A stretch of 64,000 nucleotides of DNA from Galeruca laticollis (Eukaryota > Arthropoda > Insecta > Coleoptera > Chrysomelidae), in the NCBI GenBank assembly GCA_963921935.1, contig OY998176.1, positions 172,852,445 through 172,916,444 on the forward strand, in the 5' to 3' direction. Every line of letters starts with the position of its first letter. Position 1 is the stretch's first letter. The position numbers were made by a program, and so were the translations under genes. The notes below the pieces were generated by a model that was not told where the DNA came from, did no database searches, and was given only the letters and a program-made list of their open reading frames with translations. Shown piece after piece: positions 45,171 to 61,524 of this stretch.

Positions 45171-45439
45171 TGTATCTTGATAGCAGAATCTCTAGTCGGA
45201 ACGTATAAACTATATAACTCTCTTTTCTGGCGGATTTTAAGAAGAATTCGTTGCGGAAAGGCATAATGTTTGTATTAATGGTAGTGACAGAAACAGCGAT
45301 GTCATGTGCATCGATTAAGATGGATTGGAATTTATCTGCTTTATTATCTACGTCATTAGTAGTCTGCTGAAAGACAGGTTGTTGTAGATAAGTAGGGACG
45401 TGGTTTGCGGAGGAATCCCAATCGGCTTTTTTGAAATAG

Positions 45440-45790
45440 CTATATTTGAATATACTTGACGGGGATTGGATTGGTTTCAGTAGAGAAATGTTGACCAGTA
45501 GAGGGACGGGGTCTGAGGGGATGAGCTATGAAGCATTCGTCGTCTGTGTGGATTATTAACACGTCGGTGCAGATTATGTTGTCGACAATATAAGTGTCGA
45601 GGTGACTAACTAGGGTTAGATTATTGTTTTTAATCCGAGCAATGAGAAGGAAGACTAGCTGATCGGCGAGTACTCTACCGTTTAGGTTGGTGAGTGTGTC
45701 ACTAATAAGAGTTTTTCGTGAGTTTAAGTCGCCCATTATTACGGTACGTGGTAGAGTGGATGCATATTCGAGGAGGTAGATTGGTAACAC
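45440..45790 (-). pseudogene. ORF2 endonuclease-domain fragment (copy B)
   Basis: Identical over 116 codons to 266-616, with VIMGDLNSR as the recognisable core. It lies about 270 bp upstream, in transcription order, of the RT region on the minus strand. Confidence 0.65.
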
Positions 45791-46199
45791 TTTGTTAAGT
45801 TGTTTATAATAAGAAAAGACAGTGGTCGTGGTATTATTTCACGGTATATCAATGGCTATGCAATTCAAGTTCCGTTAAGTCAGAAGTGCAGGGAGCGGGT
45901 GTGGTGACACGGGGAGTCCATTGCCACGATAGTAGAAGTTCCAGTCTCGGTGGAAAGTGGTATGACCAGTAAAGCTTTTTCAAGATAGTATCGAGGGTAG
46001 ATAATATTTGCATATTCTGGGAATGGGGAAGGTGTTTAAGAAGATGTGTCGCTTTCTGGCTAGACTTTGGCAACTCACGGTCCTGAGTGTGAAGTCCATT
46101 ACTTCTTAATGTTGTCGCTTAGACTTGAAAGCGAAGCGGACGCGGTTGCTCACGCCACTTGTCACGATACAGTAGTAAGCGTAAAATAAGTGTATGAGG

Positions 46200-47314
46200 T
46201 GAGTGAGTGTGTCGGCTACTAGACCGCGGGATGTTGGAATGGCGATCATGATGGTTGTTACTATGATGATTTTGCTGTATGTTGTAAGATCATATGGTGT
46301 ATGTGGTTTCTCTCGGCTAATTGGGGCGATTTCCTCGGGTGTCTTTGGTGTTACCGGATGCTTAGGGCATCGGGACGGTAAGTGGGGCGTAAGCCACCGA
46401 AACTTTTGAAAGACGGGGTGTTTGCCTAATGGCAATTTGTGGACTTGTGGTCAGATGCACCACAAGAAGAACAGACCGGCATGGCCTTACATGTCTGAGC
46501 AAGGTGGCCCATGCTGGAGCATCTGTTACAGTATTTGGATACTGCAGGGAGTGGGTTGGTGGTCTTTGAGGCCTCACACTGATGAGAGAGACCGTGAAAG
46601 CGAATGCCCTTCGTTAGAGCGGGGTGGTAGGCCGATTTCAAATCTGTGAGAATCCGAAACATGGAAGTGGGCCTGTTAGTTGACTTGACGATGATTTGCC
46701 AGGATTTGGTTACAGGGATATTTACGATTTTCTCAAATTCTTATCGGTTAGGGATATATCTACATTTCTGCAGACAAATGAAAGGGTGACTTTGCGTGTT
46801 TTTAATGGGAATCTGGGTTGCGAAGAGGGACTGAGAAGATGAGTGTTACTTTGTCGTAACCGATACTGTTACGAAGCTTTTTTGATAAAGCTTCGTAAGG
46901 GGTGTTTGAAGGTATCTTGAGAGGGGCAGTGCGGTTCTGATTCGCCTTCAAGAAGAAGATATCTCCCCTTTAACTGCTCGTTGGTGATGAGGAGGTAAAA
47001 TAACTCCCTCTGGGAAACGTATTTAGCAGGAATGTTTCGGATATTTTGTATTTGGAGTGAGAGTTTGGATTGGGAAAGCTGAGGTTGTTGAGAAGGTCGT
47101 GGTTGTTGGGTGTTTCTGGGTAGTTGGGTTGACTGTTGTTGTGGCGGTTGTTGTTGGATTGATGATGGAGGCGGAGCTATGAATCTTCGAGTTTTCTTAG
47201 GTTTGGTACCTAAGAGAGTGAGATTACCCTCTTTCTCTTTGCGGTTGGTTATGACTGAGTTGACTTTAATGTGTGATGAAGATTTATTGGAGTAGTGTGA
47301 TCTTGGAGAAAAGG
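46200..47314 (-). pseudogene. Gag-like ORF1 with zinc knuckles (copy B)
   Basis: Identical to 1030-2140: Pro/Gln-rich region, frameshift, knuckles CNRCSSMGHLAQTC and CSSCGASDHKSTNC at 46426-46534, then a decayed third knuckle. Confidence 0.7.
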
Positions 47315-47814
47315 CCGGGCTGGAGCTTTGGAACCAGTTTTAGCGTTGGTTTTGTAGTTTGGTGATTTGTTTCATAGCTTGCTGGAGTTGATATAAAAGG
47401 GAGTTTACGTATTGTTGTAGATTTCGGATTGTGTCGTCTGTTGTTTCTTTGGGGGAGTGGGGGAAATTCGTCCTGTGATGACGTTTAGGGTATAGATTTC
47501 CGGCTTCTGGTACAGATGGGCGAGCGATGGGGGAGAGTTTGGAGGTGTCTGGGTTGTATGAGGAACGGAGCAGAAGAGTAGTTCCGTTTGTGGGAGGGGG
47601 CGGTGTTAGTACGAGAGGGTGGCAGGTAAAACCAGCAGCGGACTTAGTGCCGGAGGGAATACCTCCCCAGTTAAGTTTCTTAACCCGTTTTGTCTACCAG
47701 TTACTTACTATATTCATCTTAAATTCACCTGTAACTTGGGTATGGATCGCTGTCTATTTATGTGGTCTGGTTTTGCGTCTTTTGACGTCTAGAAAACAAT
47801 TTTCATAGATGAAA

Positions 47815-50093
<2,279 letters not shown>

Positions 50094-50356
50094 CAAAAGC
50101 TCAAAGCTTCAAAACGCTCATATGAGGGTTATATTTGGCGAATGAGTCCTGATATACCTAAGTGTGAACCACACAAACAATTTATATTGCTTACAGACAT
50201 TTATGTTTTGCCAATGTGAGATTCAATGCTGATAATCACCGCTAATAATATCCAATACATACAAGCATATTGTTTTCTCATTTAAAAAAATATTACGTGT
50301 ATTGTATTATTCTTAAATATTGATATCTAAAGCAAACAAACCTTCTGTGTAGTTAA

Positions 50357-52421
50357 CCCTACAGTACAAACGTGGGGGTCTGACAGGCCAAAGTAAAAAC
50401 ATATTGGATAGAATTCAATTATTTGTTCACTGAAAACGTTCGAAAGTTAAAAAGAACTCTGAGAGATGGCATTATGGATATGTGAAGTCACACGTATTCA
50501 ACGCAGGGAGTGTTATTCATGTGTTTGCAATTGGATGATTGTTATTTTGTGTTTATTGATATAGAGTGCATAATGTTACAATAAAAAGTAAGTAATTGCA
50601 AACTTTATTAAATTTTATTGCTATATATATGATTCAAATATGTATATATAGATTTCAGAAAATGTATGCAGAGGAATGTGCGGAAGATGTTTCTGATGAC
50701 GACGATGATTCGTTAGCTGATCCTGATTTTATTGACTGCAGTGAACATGCTTCTGCTTCTGTCAAGACGATGACGAAGAAATGGGCAAAATCTAGAGAGC
50801 AAATTCATCAGATGAAGCCACAAGCCGTCAAAGAAGTAGTTATTATATGAGAAAAGATGGAACTGTATGGAGAGAAAAATGTCTTCCAATAAACTTGATG
50901 ATGCATTTAACTGGCGTTACTCATTATGCACGAAGTGTTCAGTCTCCTAAAGAAAGTTGGCTGAAATTTGTAGATGAGCAAATGTTGAATAAGATAGATG
51001 CAAATAAAAATATTCACATTTAAAACGAACAGCTAATGAAATTTTCAATTATAGAAAAAAAGAGACATCGGTGACAGAAATTAAAGCAGTAGTAGGTTTA
51101 CTTTATATGGCAGGGGTTAAGCATGGAAATCGAATGAATCTTGGAGAATTCTGGGAAACCGCTAGAAATGGACGTCCTATTTTTCCAGAGCCAATGGGAA
51201 TTGATCGATTTCGTTTTCAATTGTAGTGTCTCAGGTCTCATGATATACATTCAAGAGATGAAAGACGTAAACCGGGCAAAATAACAGCAGTAAGAGATGT
51301 TTGTGAAGATTTTATTAGAAATTGTCAGCGTGCTTATAGGGTTGGTAATTATACAACACTTGATGATATGTTGTGAGCTTTCCGAGGGCGATGTAGCTTT
51401 CGTATGTACATTGTCAACAAAACAGCCAAATATGGTTTAAAAATATTCGCACAAGTTGATTCAAGATTATTTTACGTAAAAAACTTTATGCTGGTGTACA
51501 ACCCGATGGTCCCTACTAACTCAGTAATCAAAGAGATGCTGTGTTCCAAAGAATAACCGAACCGATTCGTAATTCTGGAAGGAATTTAACAATAGAAAAC
51601 TGGTTTAATGGATTTGAAATAATGGGGAGTATGCTCACAAATTCCAGACTTACAATTGTTGGTTCTCTATGAAAAAACAAGCAATCAATTCCACCAATTC
51701 CATCATCGCTTCATCATGATGATAAAAGATGAAGAAACTTACGAACAGAAAAAGCCAGAGATAATTTCCTTTTTCAATCATACCAAAGGAGCTGTGGTTA
51801 CCGTGGATCAGTTATGTGGTGGATACAATTTGGCAATGAATACTAAAAGGTGGCCAGTGGTCATATTTTATAGAGTGCTCAATGTTGCTGAAATAAAGGC
51901 TGATATGATATATAATACACAGAAAGAGAAAATGGAAAGCAGTTGAGCTTTTTTTAAATAATCTAGGAATAGGTTTAGTAAAAGATCACCTAAATGAACG
52001 TGCACAAAATCTTCATTTACAGAAGAAAACGTTAGAGAATATACAAGAATGTTCGTTGAATTACAGACTGCAGATGCTACAGTAGTTGAGCTAGACACTT
52101 CAAGAATAGACTGTGTTTTCTGTGAAAGAGAAGGAAAAGCAGATACTTATGTGAAATATATAATAAATGCATTTGTTTACAACACGCTTATCACATTTGC
52201 CTAGAGTGTACAGAAAATAATATTAATAGCGAGCACAGTGAATGAATGCGTTTTATTTTTTTTAATTCGAGAGTTTATTTTCTAAAATGTAATAGTTCAA
52301 TAACTGACTATTTTCCTCTCAATATAATATAAATGTAATATTAATGAATCACTATTCAACATGATGTAAGCTTCAGAGACCTACGGGGCCTATCAGGCCT
52401 GACGTGTGTAACGATGGAATT
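50357..52421 (+). mobile_element. piggyBac-like DNA transposon (copy B)
   Basis: Counterpart of 5191-7255, with TTAA at 50353-50356 and 52422-52425. Same ends and length. Confidence 0.88.
50662..52245 (+). pseudogene. piggyBac-like transposase (copy B)
   Basis: Carries the same stops and frameshifts as 5496-7079, including ENWF in place of DNWF and the stop after TLDDML. I found no copy-specific change. Confidence 0.92.
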
Positions 52422-53811
52422 TTAATTCACGTGTTCACTGTAGTGTTAGAAGAGTTGATTCTGAGATGTGAACAGTTGTGTTGAACAATAGTAGGATGTA
52501 CTATAATTGCGTCACTTTTCCCATGATCGCAAAAGTTTGTGCATGGGATCATATTTACAATTGGAGAAAAATCAACTGATATGTCTGATATCAAACGAAT
52601 AATTTTATGTTTCCTATATTCCATTCGATACTTAGGAATACAGGTCTTGTTTAAAAATATGAATGTTATTCATTATTTATAATATTACTACTCAAGTCGC
52701 GATAATGTATTTACAAAGTTATATGTGACTAGGATCGTTAAATCTTGTGTGCAATGCTCTGTGCGTTTGCCCAATATATCTACTCGTTTTCTGCAAAATG
52801 GTGAACTATCACTCTAGGAGAGTATATTTTTTTATCACATCAAAATGGCGAAAGAATATAAGCTCTAACTATAAAGTTAGCTCATAAAATGAAAGTTACA
52901 CTCAAATAATATACAATAGTTGAAACGGAGATGATGAGAGTGCAATTGATGCAAACAGTATGTTTAGACAGATAGAAATTTCAATTGTAGCGTTAATTTT
53001 TTTCAACGTATGATTCCTGTTTTTGGAAATTGAAATCTACAAATAAATGTTTGTGTTTTAGGAAGGATAACATTATCTCTGTGTCATCTCTATTTCTAAA
53101 TCTAGTTATTGAGTTCTATAACATAAAGATAATGAAAATAAAAAATTCTAAAGCTATATATTGACAGTTTCTAGCAGTCTAGTATCAAACACAGCTTTCA
53201 CCTACGTGCCCCTTTTTCTATAAATAGTATTGCAACACTTTTTTGAAAATATATTTTTGGCGAAGGAATGGGGCATTTTAAAATGATTATCAATAAATTC
53301 ATTTCAGATTTTGAATTGTATACACATTTTATTAAAGCGAATTTTTATTGATGCATCACTTTCATCTAAATTTATTTCATCTATATTTATCTAAAGTTAA
53401 TTTGATCACTTTGAGACTGACAGTTTTTACATATATCATAACATACAACTCATAGTAGTAAATATTTTGTTGACTGTAATAGAGTGCGTCAGAAGTCGAA
53501 TAATATGAGAATAGTAGGAAAAAATAGTTTACTCCACCGTAGATAAATCCAATTCTATAAAATTTGGTTAAGCTAAAAAAGCGTTTGAAGAAAACGGACA
53601 CACAAATATTTGAACAAATAAAAAAAAACTCTTTCGTATATCGGAATATCTCTAACATATACGTTCATAATTTTTGAGGGATGTGGAAGAAAGCAGATTA
53701 TGTAGATCCTGAATTGTCTGTTTTCAAAAGGTTACCTCTACGTTTTTTAACTTTGTTTCTCTCGTTCCGCTTTCTGTGATGAAAAAATAACTTTTGAATT
53801 ATAAATAAGAG
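52422..53811. other. Spacer between piggyBac and Pogo-1 (copy B)
   Basis: Counterpart of 7256-8645. No gene recognised. Confidence 0.55.
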
Positions 53812-54398
53812 TAGGGGATGGTTGCCAATATCGTACCGGCTCCTGAATGGTACCTCCGAATTTTCTCCTGAATGGTAAATCTCAGCGCCATCCCGGTAAT
53901 TGCCTAACAAACCACTTCACTAACAACCAATAACAAAACAACAGTAAACGTCTAGAAGCTCGCATCAGCAGCAACATCGGTGAAAGGAAATTTATAGTGT
54001 TTTGGATGTTATTTTTTCATTTTAAATGTAAGTATCCTCTCATTCTGCTATCAAGAAACTAATATCCTGTGAAATGTCGTTCAATAGAGTATAGTTTTGA
54101 GTGCTTAAGTGTGCTTGCTGTGTTTATTGTCGAAAGGTTGGGATAAAAATCTTAGGTTAGAAAAATAAATGTATCAGTTTCCTATATCGTACCTCGTTCA
54201 TATTACATAAAGCGTACCGATACGATATATGCGCCTGTCCCTATAGAACAAAATTTTATTCTGCCATTAAATTGTAGGCTTGTAAGTTATTTAGAAAAAA
54301 ATGTAGGGTTCCGGTTTTTTGTCTACTCGGAAAAATCATACTTACCTTAAATGAAATTAACTGTCTCGACCCTTACTTCGTGGAATCTGCTCATATTG

Positions 54399-54465
54399 GT
54401 GTTTTAAATGAAACTCTCGGTTTCTAGTTAATTCCACTAGAAACCGTGAGTTTCATTTAAAACAC
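54399..54465. repeat. 30-bp inverted repeat in Pogo-1 (copy B)
   Basis: Identical to the hairpin at 9233-9299. Confidence 0.85.
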
Positions 54466-54505
54466 TCATACTTACCTTAACAATTGTGAACAATATTTCA
54501 TTTCT

Positions 54506-56254
54506 GGATGGAGCGAACAGAAAAAGAGAATATTTCACATGGACAGAACGGGAAATGCAGGCTGCCATTACTGCTTTTTGAACACATGAACTGGGTTTTA
54601 TAGAATGTTGTCGTAGATACAAAATTCCAAAGCCAACTTTTCGGAGGCACCTCTTGAAGTTGGACAAAAATGCTAATGATACTAAACAAAAAAAAGGCTG
54701 CGGAGCTGTGTTCAATGAAAAAATTGAGGCCGATTTAAAAAAACATATAATTGCAATGGAGGAACATATGTTTGGATTATCATCAACTGAGGTACGACAA
54801 CTAGCCTATCAACTTGCTGTGAAAAATAAAATTAACCATGATTTTAATCAAGCGACAAAAATGGCCGGCAAGATATGGTATTATGATTTTTTAATAAGAA
54901 ACCCTGACCTATCTTTACGAAAGCTGCATCAATGGCTAGAGGGATTCAATAGAGAAAATGTGTACGACTTTTTCGACCTGTATGGAAACATAGTTGAAAA
55001 GAATAAGCGCGATGAAACAAAAATTTTCAACTGCGATGAGTCAGGCTTCGGACCTGTGCAGAAAAGGAACAAAAAAGTAGTAGCGAAAAAAGGGAAAAGG
55101 CAAGTTGGCTGCATTGTTAGTGGTGAGGGAGGGACAAATACAACAGTTTTATGATTCGTCAGTACTGCTGGTTTGTTCGTACCTCCGATGATAATTTTTG
55201 AAAGAATTATAATGCACGATGCACTAAAAAATGGAGCGCCGCCAGGAAGTATTATCAGAACATCTGAGAGTGGTTATATTACATCAGAGCTCTTCGTATA
55301 ACAAGGTGCTTCTTAACTGCCACACAACGCATACAAAAAACATAGAAGCAATTGATTTGGCTGAGGCAAATGGCGTGATATTGTTGCAGCTCCCAGGCCA
55401 TACCACCCACCGACTGCAACCCTTCGACGTTGGATTTTTTGCGCCAAAGGAGGTTTACTGCCAACAAGCTGCGTGATCACAAAGTTTCAAGTCTCAGAAC
55501 TACTATGCCAAGCTTACACAAGAGCAGCGCATATTTCAAATGTTATGGGGTCCTTTCGAGGAGCAGGAATATGGCCTATAAGTATGTTTGTCTTCAAAGA
55601 TTCTGACTTCATAGCTGCAGATGCCCTAACTGAACCAGAATTTCCAGAAGAAATAGAAAATGTCAGTGACAATATCATAGTGGATAAAAACAAAGAGAAA
55701 GAAACTTATGAGCCTCTAATTACAGAAGAAAATAATAACAATTCCCAGACATCTGACGAAGATGATGACATCGCACTAATAAACTTCACAAAGGAAAACA
55801 AAAGCAGTAAAGTTACAGTGGAAAGCGACGAAGAACCCAATCAGGATAAGTTATATTTTCCGCCCGAAATTCCAAAACATCAAATCAACAGAAGAAATCA
55901 AGAGCAGCACAGAAAGCAGTTGAGCTCACGTCCACCCCCTACAAAGAAGATATGATAGCTAAAAAGGAAAAGATGAAATCTAAAAAAGTTTTCGGAGCCA
56001 AAAAGAAGTTAGTGAAGGAAAACAAGTCTGAGGCAAATGTGAAAAAGGTAAAAAAAGTAATGGCCAAGTACCTGGACCTTCGACATCAAACATAGAAATT
56101 GAGATACATTTGGATGAATGGTACTGCTTCGTATGTGACGAAAGAGTGGTTGAAGAGATGATTCAGTGCTGCCAGTGTGAAACATGGGTTCACTTTTCTT
56201 GCTCCACAGCCGAAAAAACGAAAAACAAATTATATTTGTCACAAATGCTTGTAA
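54506..56254 (+). pseudogene. Pogo-1 DDE_1 transposase with PHD finger (copy B)
   Basis: The same HTH stop, the same lost second Asp and the same frameshifts as copy A up to 55514. Beyond that it diverges, with about ten amino-acid differences over the 160-codon C-terminal frame (55473-55955). The PHD finger keeps the Cys that is Tyr in copy A (FVCDERVVEEM). However, an 8-bp deletion near 56220 shifts the last zinc-ligand pair (ICHKC in the old frame) out of frame. Confidence 0.9.
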
Positions 56255-56572
56255 ACTTAGATTTTAAGAACAAAACAAATAATTATCTGTTTATTTTTTA
56301 CATTTTAAGATTATGAAATTTTATAAATAAAAACGTATCGTATTTTCTATCCACTTATTCTTATACCGAAATAGCATGACACGATTTAGAATATAGAGGT
56401 ACGATTAGGGATATGGGGGGTACGTTTTAGGAGAACTTCTTAATTTGGGGGTTAGATATTTATTGTAGAAAGGTTACTTTTTTATAGAAGAAAATGTAGT
56501 GTTTATTTTCAGAAAATGGCAGAATTATTCGAATTTTTGCAAAAATGTTACGATATAGGCAACTTTTCCCTA

Positions 56573-57900
56573 AGTTTGTTCATACTTCGATATGTTACCG
56601 GACTTGGACTAATTATTATCATCTTTTAGTTCTAGGAGGCATAAACATTTTGTCCGTATTGGGAAATGAATTGAATCTCGTTAGGTTGTTAAAATATTAG
56701 GATCATACTAGACTTTACACGAATCTTCATTGTGTACCTAATAATTAATTAGTGAAAATTAGACAGCTTTTCAATCGATCGCATTTTTTCCGCATTCATA
56801 GATTATCTTTGCTGATATAACGCCCTCGACCGACAATCTTCGATGTGTTTTCATTTTTTCTTCTCGGATGCTTTAAATATCCCAGTAATTGTCAAGTGGA
56901 TATTCTCAAACAGCTCTATTTACTTTTTCCCAGTACAACTTCGTGCACTTTATCGAAGACAATTCATTTCCATATTAATTATTCCCATACAAGTAGATAT
57001 TCAAACTCAAAACCACACCACTTATATATGGGGAAGAACTGTCTTTACTATAACCTTGCCAATTATTTACTTAATTTGTCATACCATTGTGAGCGTAATA
57101 TTATTCAACTTATTTTACTCATACATTTTTTATCGTCATTTCTCTTAGCTCATCTTTGTCTATTTGGATTGACCTGTTCCATGTCGTCATTTATTTGAAC
57201 GTTAGGGCGTGCTTCCGATCTAACTACCAAATATCAAGACTTGTTCAAACTAAAATGGATGCCCCCTTCCACATATTCTGATGATGGATTATAGAGCGTA
57301 AGAGCTTTCTGTCGAAACATTCAAGTCACATGTGAAGCTGAATAAGAATAATTAATTTTCTTTTATACTATCATTTTTCATTCTACATGAAATTTTCGAA
57401 ATTCTGAGATACGCCTCAACAAACAAATCGGAAATTAGAAGTGACATAGTACGCTTCGACCTAGTTTCAGTTTATTGCTAATTCTATCAGCTCACACTTC
57501 GTTCTCTGTATCAGATTAGATTAAAAGTGGTCTTTATTTATCAATTTTCAAATTCCCTTGTTTACAATATTCTAAAAATAACAGTGTGCCGATGGTCTAG
57601 CGATTCTCAGCAATATAGTGTACGTCGTGCTATCCTCATGGCTCCTTGTTTCAAGAGCATTGTCCATATGTTCGGGTTATTCAAATAACTGTGTCCCTAA
57701 CATGTAGTTTTGATTCCCAGCATCTTCCGGCTGGGTTATCCCTAAAAACAGGCTGAAAAACAGTTTAAAAATTTTATCGGGGGTATTAAATTTCGAAAGG
57801 GGAACATGACTGACGTTGATTTGAATTATTATAGTTGTTTTTCTGAGAAGAGGTTACCCCCTATGAATAAAATGGGGTCCGGAGTTTTAAACAACCAAGT
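56573..57900. other. Spacer between Pogo-1 and RT tail (copy B)
   Basis: Counterpart of 11399-12780 with substitutions and indels, including absence of the 46 bp present at about 12650-12695. No gene recognised. Confidence 0.45.
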
Positions 57901-57904
57901 TATG

Positions 57905-58405
57905 TAATTAGCGATCCATGCAGAAGCCTACACGCACTATCGCAGTTGGCTTCCGCGCGATTTGCGTCTTTGAGATTTCTACGAAGATCTTGTGGCAGAC
58001 AGTAGTTGTGAAAATTTGCTAAGATTTTGTTTATAAGATCTTTGATAGTAGGTATATGGCCTTTTTCATAGATATAACCAAGAATTTCTTAGAAGTTCAG
58101 AGTAAATTGTATTATGTTTAATTGTTGTTCTGAGACACCTGTTTTCTATTAATTGCAGGGAGTTGAAGTTGTGTACCTGTGTAATATATTAGTGCAAGTG
58201 AGTATGGGTCGAATGACCTGTTTGTATATTTAGTATTTTGTTTTGATTTGAGAGTTTACTGTGGTTGCAAATGAGCCATTGCAATATTGGCTTTTTGTGT
58301 TTGTTGCGAATATGGGCACTTGCATTTATATTACTTTGCATCGTGTAACCTAAGTATTTAATATTAATACTTGGAGCGGTGAAATGACCATCTATACAAA
58401 GCTGT
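57905..58405 (-). pseudogene. Jockey-type RT C-terminal remnant (copy B)
   Basis: Counterpart of 12785-13260 with substitutions. Includes IKYLGYTMQSNINASAHI and the LQLxENRCLR region. A few bases of difference near 58410 remove the open frame's start seen in copy A. Confidence 0.72.
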
Positions 58406-58900
58406 GATAGCTATTCTCCTGAGGATTTTTTTGGTGACAGGATCTCTCCGTTAATAGAGATTTGGTCGATTACTTATGTTGTACACTGTTGCTAGATAAT
58501 ACTTTTTCTTCTCAGATTGTTATTCTTACGAAATTGACGGCATCTATTTATAAGCTGTGTGATAAGTCTTAGTAGGGTGGAGCGGGGCTTATAAGTCCAC
58601 CTGTAAAAAGGTCCACCATAAGTATCTCAAAAACTAGTGACGTGTCGTTCTTTTTAAATATACTAGTGGAAAGGAGTGGTGGTGCTGGCATTGGAGCGAT
58701 AACACCAATAAAAGATACACGACCTCGTCTCAAAATTTCAACGTAAGTAAACTTCATTTATCATTCTTTTATACTAATGTTAACAGAAGGTATTGAAAGA
58801 AATTACCTGGAAATTCATTCACTACAAACATTCCTCAACTATCTTCTAGGAAAAAACGTTTAATAAAGGGGAGTGATTGATATCTATTTAGTCGTTAAGA

Positions 58901-59350
58901 ATGTTATCTGAGTACTTAACACCATCCTTGAAAATTCAGTCATTTCAAGAAATATTAGACATTAATATTCCCTTTAAAACGGAGTACAATGTATCCAAAC
59001 TCATTAAAAACTACAAATCTAAATCTTCAAAATTAAACATATCAGGAGTTCATAAATTGAAATGTGGTAATGACAACTGTGGTACAATTTATATCGGTAT
59101 ACCTTTTCGAAATATTAAAACTAGAATTTCGGAACACAAGGGTAGCTATGATAACTAAAAATTAGATTCTAACTATTCAAATCATTTATTAGAAAACCAA
59201 CACATTTTCGACCCAAATTTTGAAATTTCACATGAAGTCGGTAAAGCCTTTAGTTTAAAGATAGAGATAAACAAAAATAAATATTCAGGTAACTTTCTTA
59301 ACGACCAAATAGATATCAATCACTCTTCTTTATTTAACGTGTTTACCTAG
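58901..59350 (+). pseudogene. Penelope-like GIY-YIG fragment (copy B)
   Basis: Better preserved than copy A. The first 85 codons are open from ATG 58901, with KLKCGNDNCGTIYIGIPFRN and IKTRISEHKGSYDN before a stop. NHLLENQHIFDPNFEI and a final stop at 59348-59350 follow. The GIY-YIG Tyr is present here (IYIG), where copy A has Asn (INIG). Confidence 0.87.
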
Positions 59351-59829
59351 AAGATAGCTTAGGAATGTTTGTAGTGAATGAAATTCCACGTAATTCCATT
59401 CAATACCTTTTATTAACATTAGTATAATAGAATTTTGTATTCATTCACTGTATATATTAAAACATTTTCAAATTATAACTTCATTCGTTTTGAGAAAGCT
59501 ACTGTGTTAGTGAAACACGTCAACAAGTTTAAATTAAACATTAGTTCAAATAAATGAAGTTTCGCACGAATTAAATTGTTTTATTTCATCGTTCAGTAAC
59601 GATATTTATCAATTAAAATCCTCATCTGTTCAATTATTAGTATACCTAATTTATTTGTTGCTAACGATTTATTATTAGTTTTTAGCTAGTTCGAACGGTA
59701 ATTTTGCTTAAATACTATAATAACATTTTTACGTGGTTGGGGTAAAAAGGTCTAATGTAGACCTTTTGGCTCACATTGAACTTTTCCCCATCATTATTAT
59801 TTGGTTATTAAGAACTTTTTTGTTTCAGT

Positions 59830-61524
59830 ATGCGCAACAAAGAAAGAACAACTGATCGTGGCACTAAATTTGTAGAGTTGATGCAGCGTGCAGTAGATTT
59901 AGTTATTAATTAAACGAAATCTTTGATGTAGGTATGACGTGAAATAAGTAAAACTTCATTCACAAGATTTGTTGAACAAATGAAGAATGATAGTGTTACT
60001 TTGATATTTGGTTATGGTACTCCAAGGCAGGTATTTAATAAGGAAGCCAGTCTAACAGAGTACTTGCTCAAACTTGCGCAAATATTCCACGGCATAGGTT
60101 CTAATGAAGTTCGGCACATGGCTTATGACTGTGTTAATAAATATGAAATAAGTGTACCTGAAACATAGCATACCAACAGAATGGCCGGTAGAGATTGGAT
60201 GTCTACTCTTCTTAAACGGAATACAAGTCTCTCCATTAGAAAACCAGAAGCAACAAGTCTCAGCAGAGTAACGTAATTTCACAAATTTTATGTGTAATAG
60301 TTTTTTACGAGATTAGCAGAAGTTATGGACTGATTTGAACTTACAGCTTCTTCCGTATGGTATGCAGATTAAACTGGTGTATCAAATGTCATGAAACCCT
60401 CAAAAAAAGTTGCTGCTAAAGGAAAAAGAAATGTTGGTTCAGTAACATCAGGTGAACGTTTAAATAATATGAGCCTATCAGTAGCGATCTCAGCTACAGG
60501 TTCATCTTCCCCCGCAAAAAGCTTCAAGATCATTTCATTCGAGATGGGCCTAATTATTGCATTGGTGCTGGAAATTCTAGCCATTGGATTACTAATGATG
60601 AGTTTCTCATATTTATGCAGCATTTTATCAAACACCTTAGACCTAGTAAAGAATCACCTGTTCTCTTGGTTTTGGACAACCATTCTCCACACTTTTCAGT
60701 ACTAACACTGAATATAGGTAAGGAAAACTGAGTGGTGATGCTCTCTTCTTCCTCCACATTGTTTCTACAAATTACAGCCACTTGACGTGTCGGTATGCTG
60801 GAAAAACAATAACTATATATGACATCCCAGGAATCGTCCGCATTTCTTTACTTTCAGCTTTGCCACTGAGTACCGTAATGTGTGGATCCGAAAAAAACTG
60901 GAAGATTTCCGTTCAACCAAGATAAATTAAACTACGTTGATTTTGCACCTAGTTACGTAACGGATCGCCCCATGGAAACTGACTGAGCCACAGTCATCAA
61001 CATCATCTACTCCTCTGCCAACAATGTTGTCGTATCCATAGCCTTCAACGTCTTTTGACCCAAATGATGCACATATATCAATAATAGTTTATCGACGGGG
61101 AGGTTTTTTGCCCGAAATCGTGGGACCACTACCTGATACCTAATGCGGGACCACGAATGTCAACTAATAATAGAAAACGCCATTTAACCGCTACTTAGAC
61201 GGATACACCCAAAAAAAATCTAAGTAAAGAACAAGAAATGACAAATGAGAAAAAATCTGAATGTGTAAAGAAGATAAACAAAGAAAATGAGAGAGTTGTG
61301 AAAGTAAAAAAAACATTTTACAAGAGTCTGACAGTGATTCCAGCTCTGATGATGAATAATTCCGTTTGATTTGCTGCGAAAAGTACAGTGACAGTGTTCC
61401 AGGTGAAGGTTGGATCCCAAGCAATCTTTGCAAAAAATGGGCCCATGAAAGATGTGTTTTTAAAGGAGGTTGCATTCAGATTGTTTATAATAATTGTGAT
61501 TTGGGAAACGATTATTCTGATTAA
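59830..61524 (+). pseudogene. Pogo-2 DDE_1 transposase with PHD-like tail (copy B)
   Basis: ATG at 59830 after TTGTTTCAG. Same overall lesions as copy A, including the stop in the first catalytic motif (VWYAD then stop). VLDNHSSHLS-type and LQPLDVSV motifs are present; the codon before VLDNH is TGG here, where copy A has a stop. In the PHD-like tail this copy keeps one Cys that is Phe in copy A (SNLCKKWAHERC). A one-base difference in an A run near 61310 changes the frame before the acidic stretch. Confidence 0.87.

Larger units (their letters stand above)
43430..47810 (-). mobile_element. Jockey/I-like non-LTR retrotransposon (copy B, nearly full length)
   Basis: Minus-strand element with gag-like ORF1 (about 46200-47310), endonuclease (45440-45790) and RT (43490-45170). 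The right 2.6 kb is identical to 1-2640. Both ends are approximate. Confidence 0.8.
53814..56570 (+). mobile_element. Pogo/Tigger-like DNA transposon 'Pogo-1' (copy B)
   Basis: Counterpart of 8648-11396. TA at 53812-53813 and 56571-56572. The right terminal repeat keeps TTACGATATAGGCAAC, closer to the left end than copy A over ACGATAT, but its last bases read TTTTCCC rather than TTTCCCC. Confidence 0.85.
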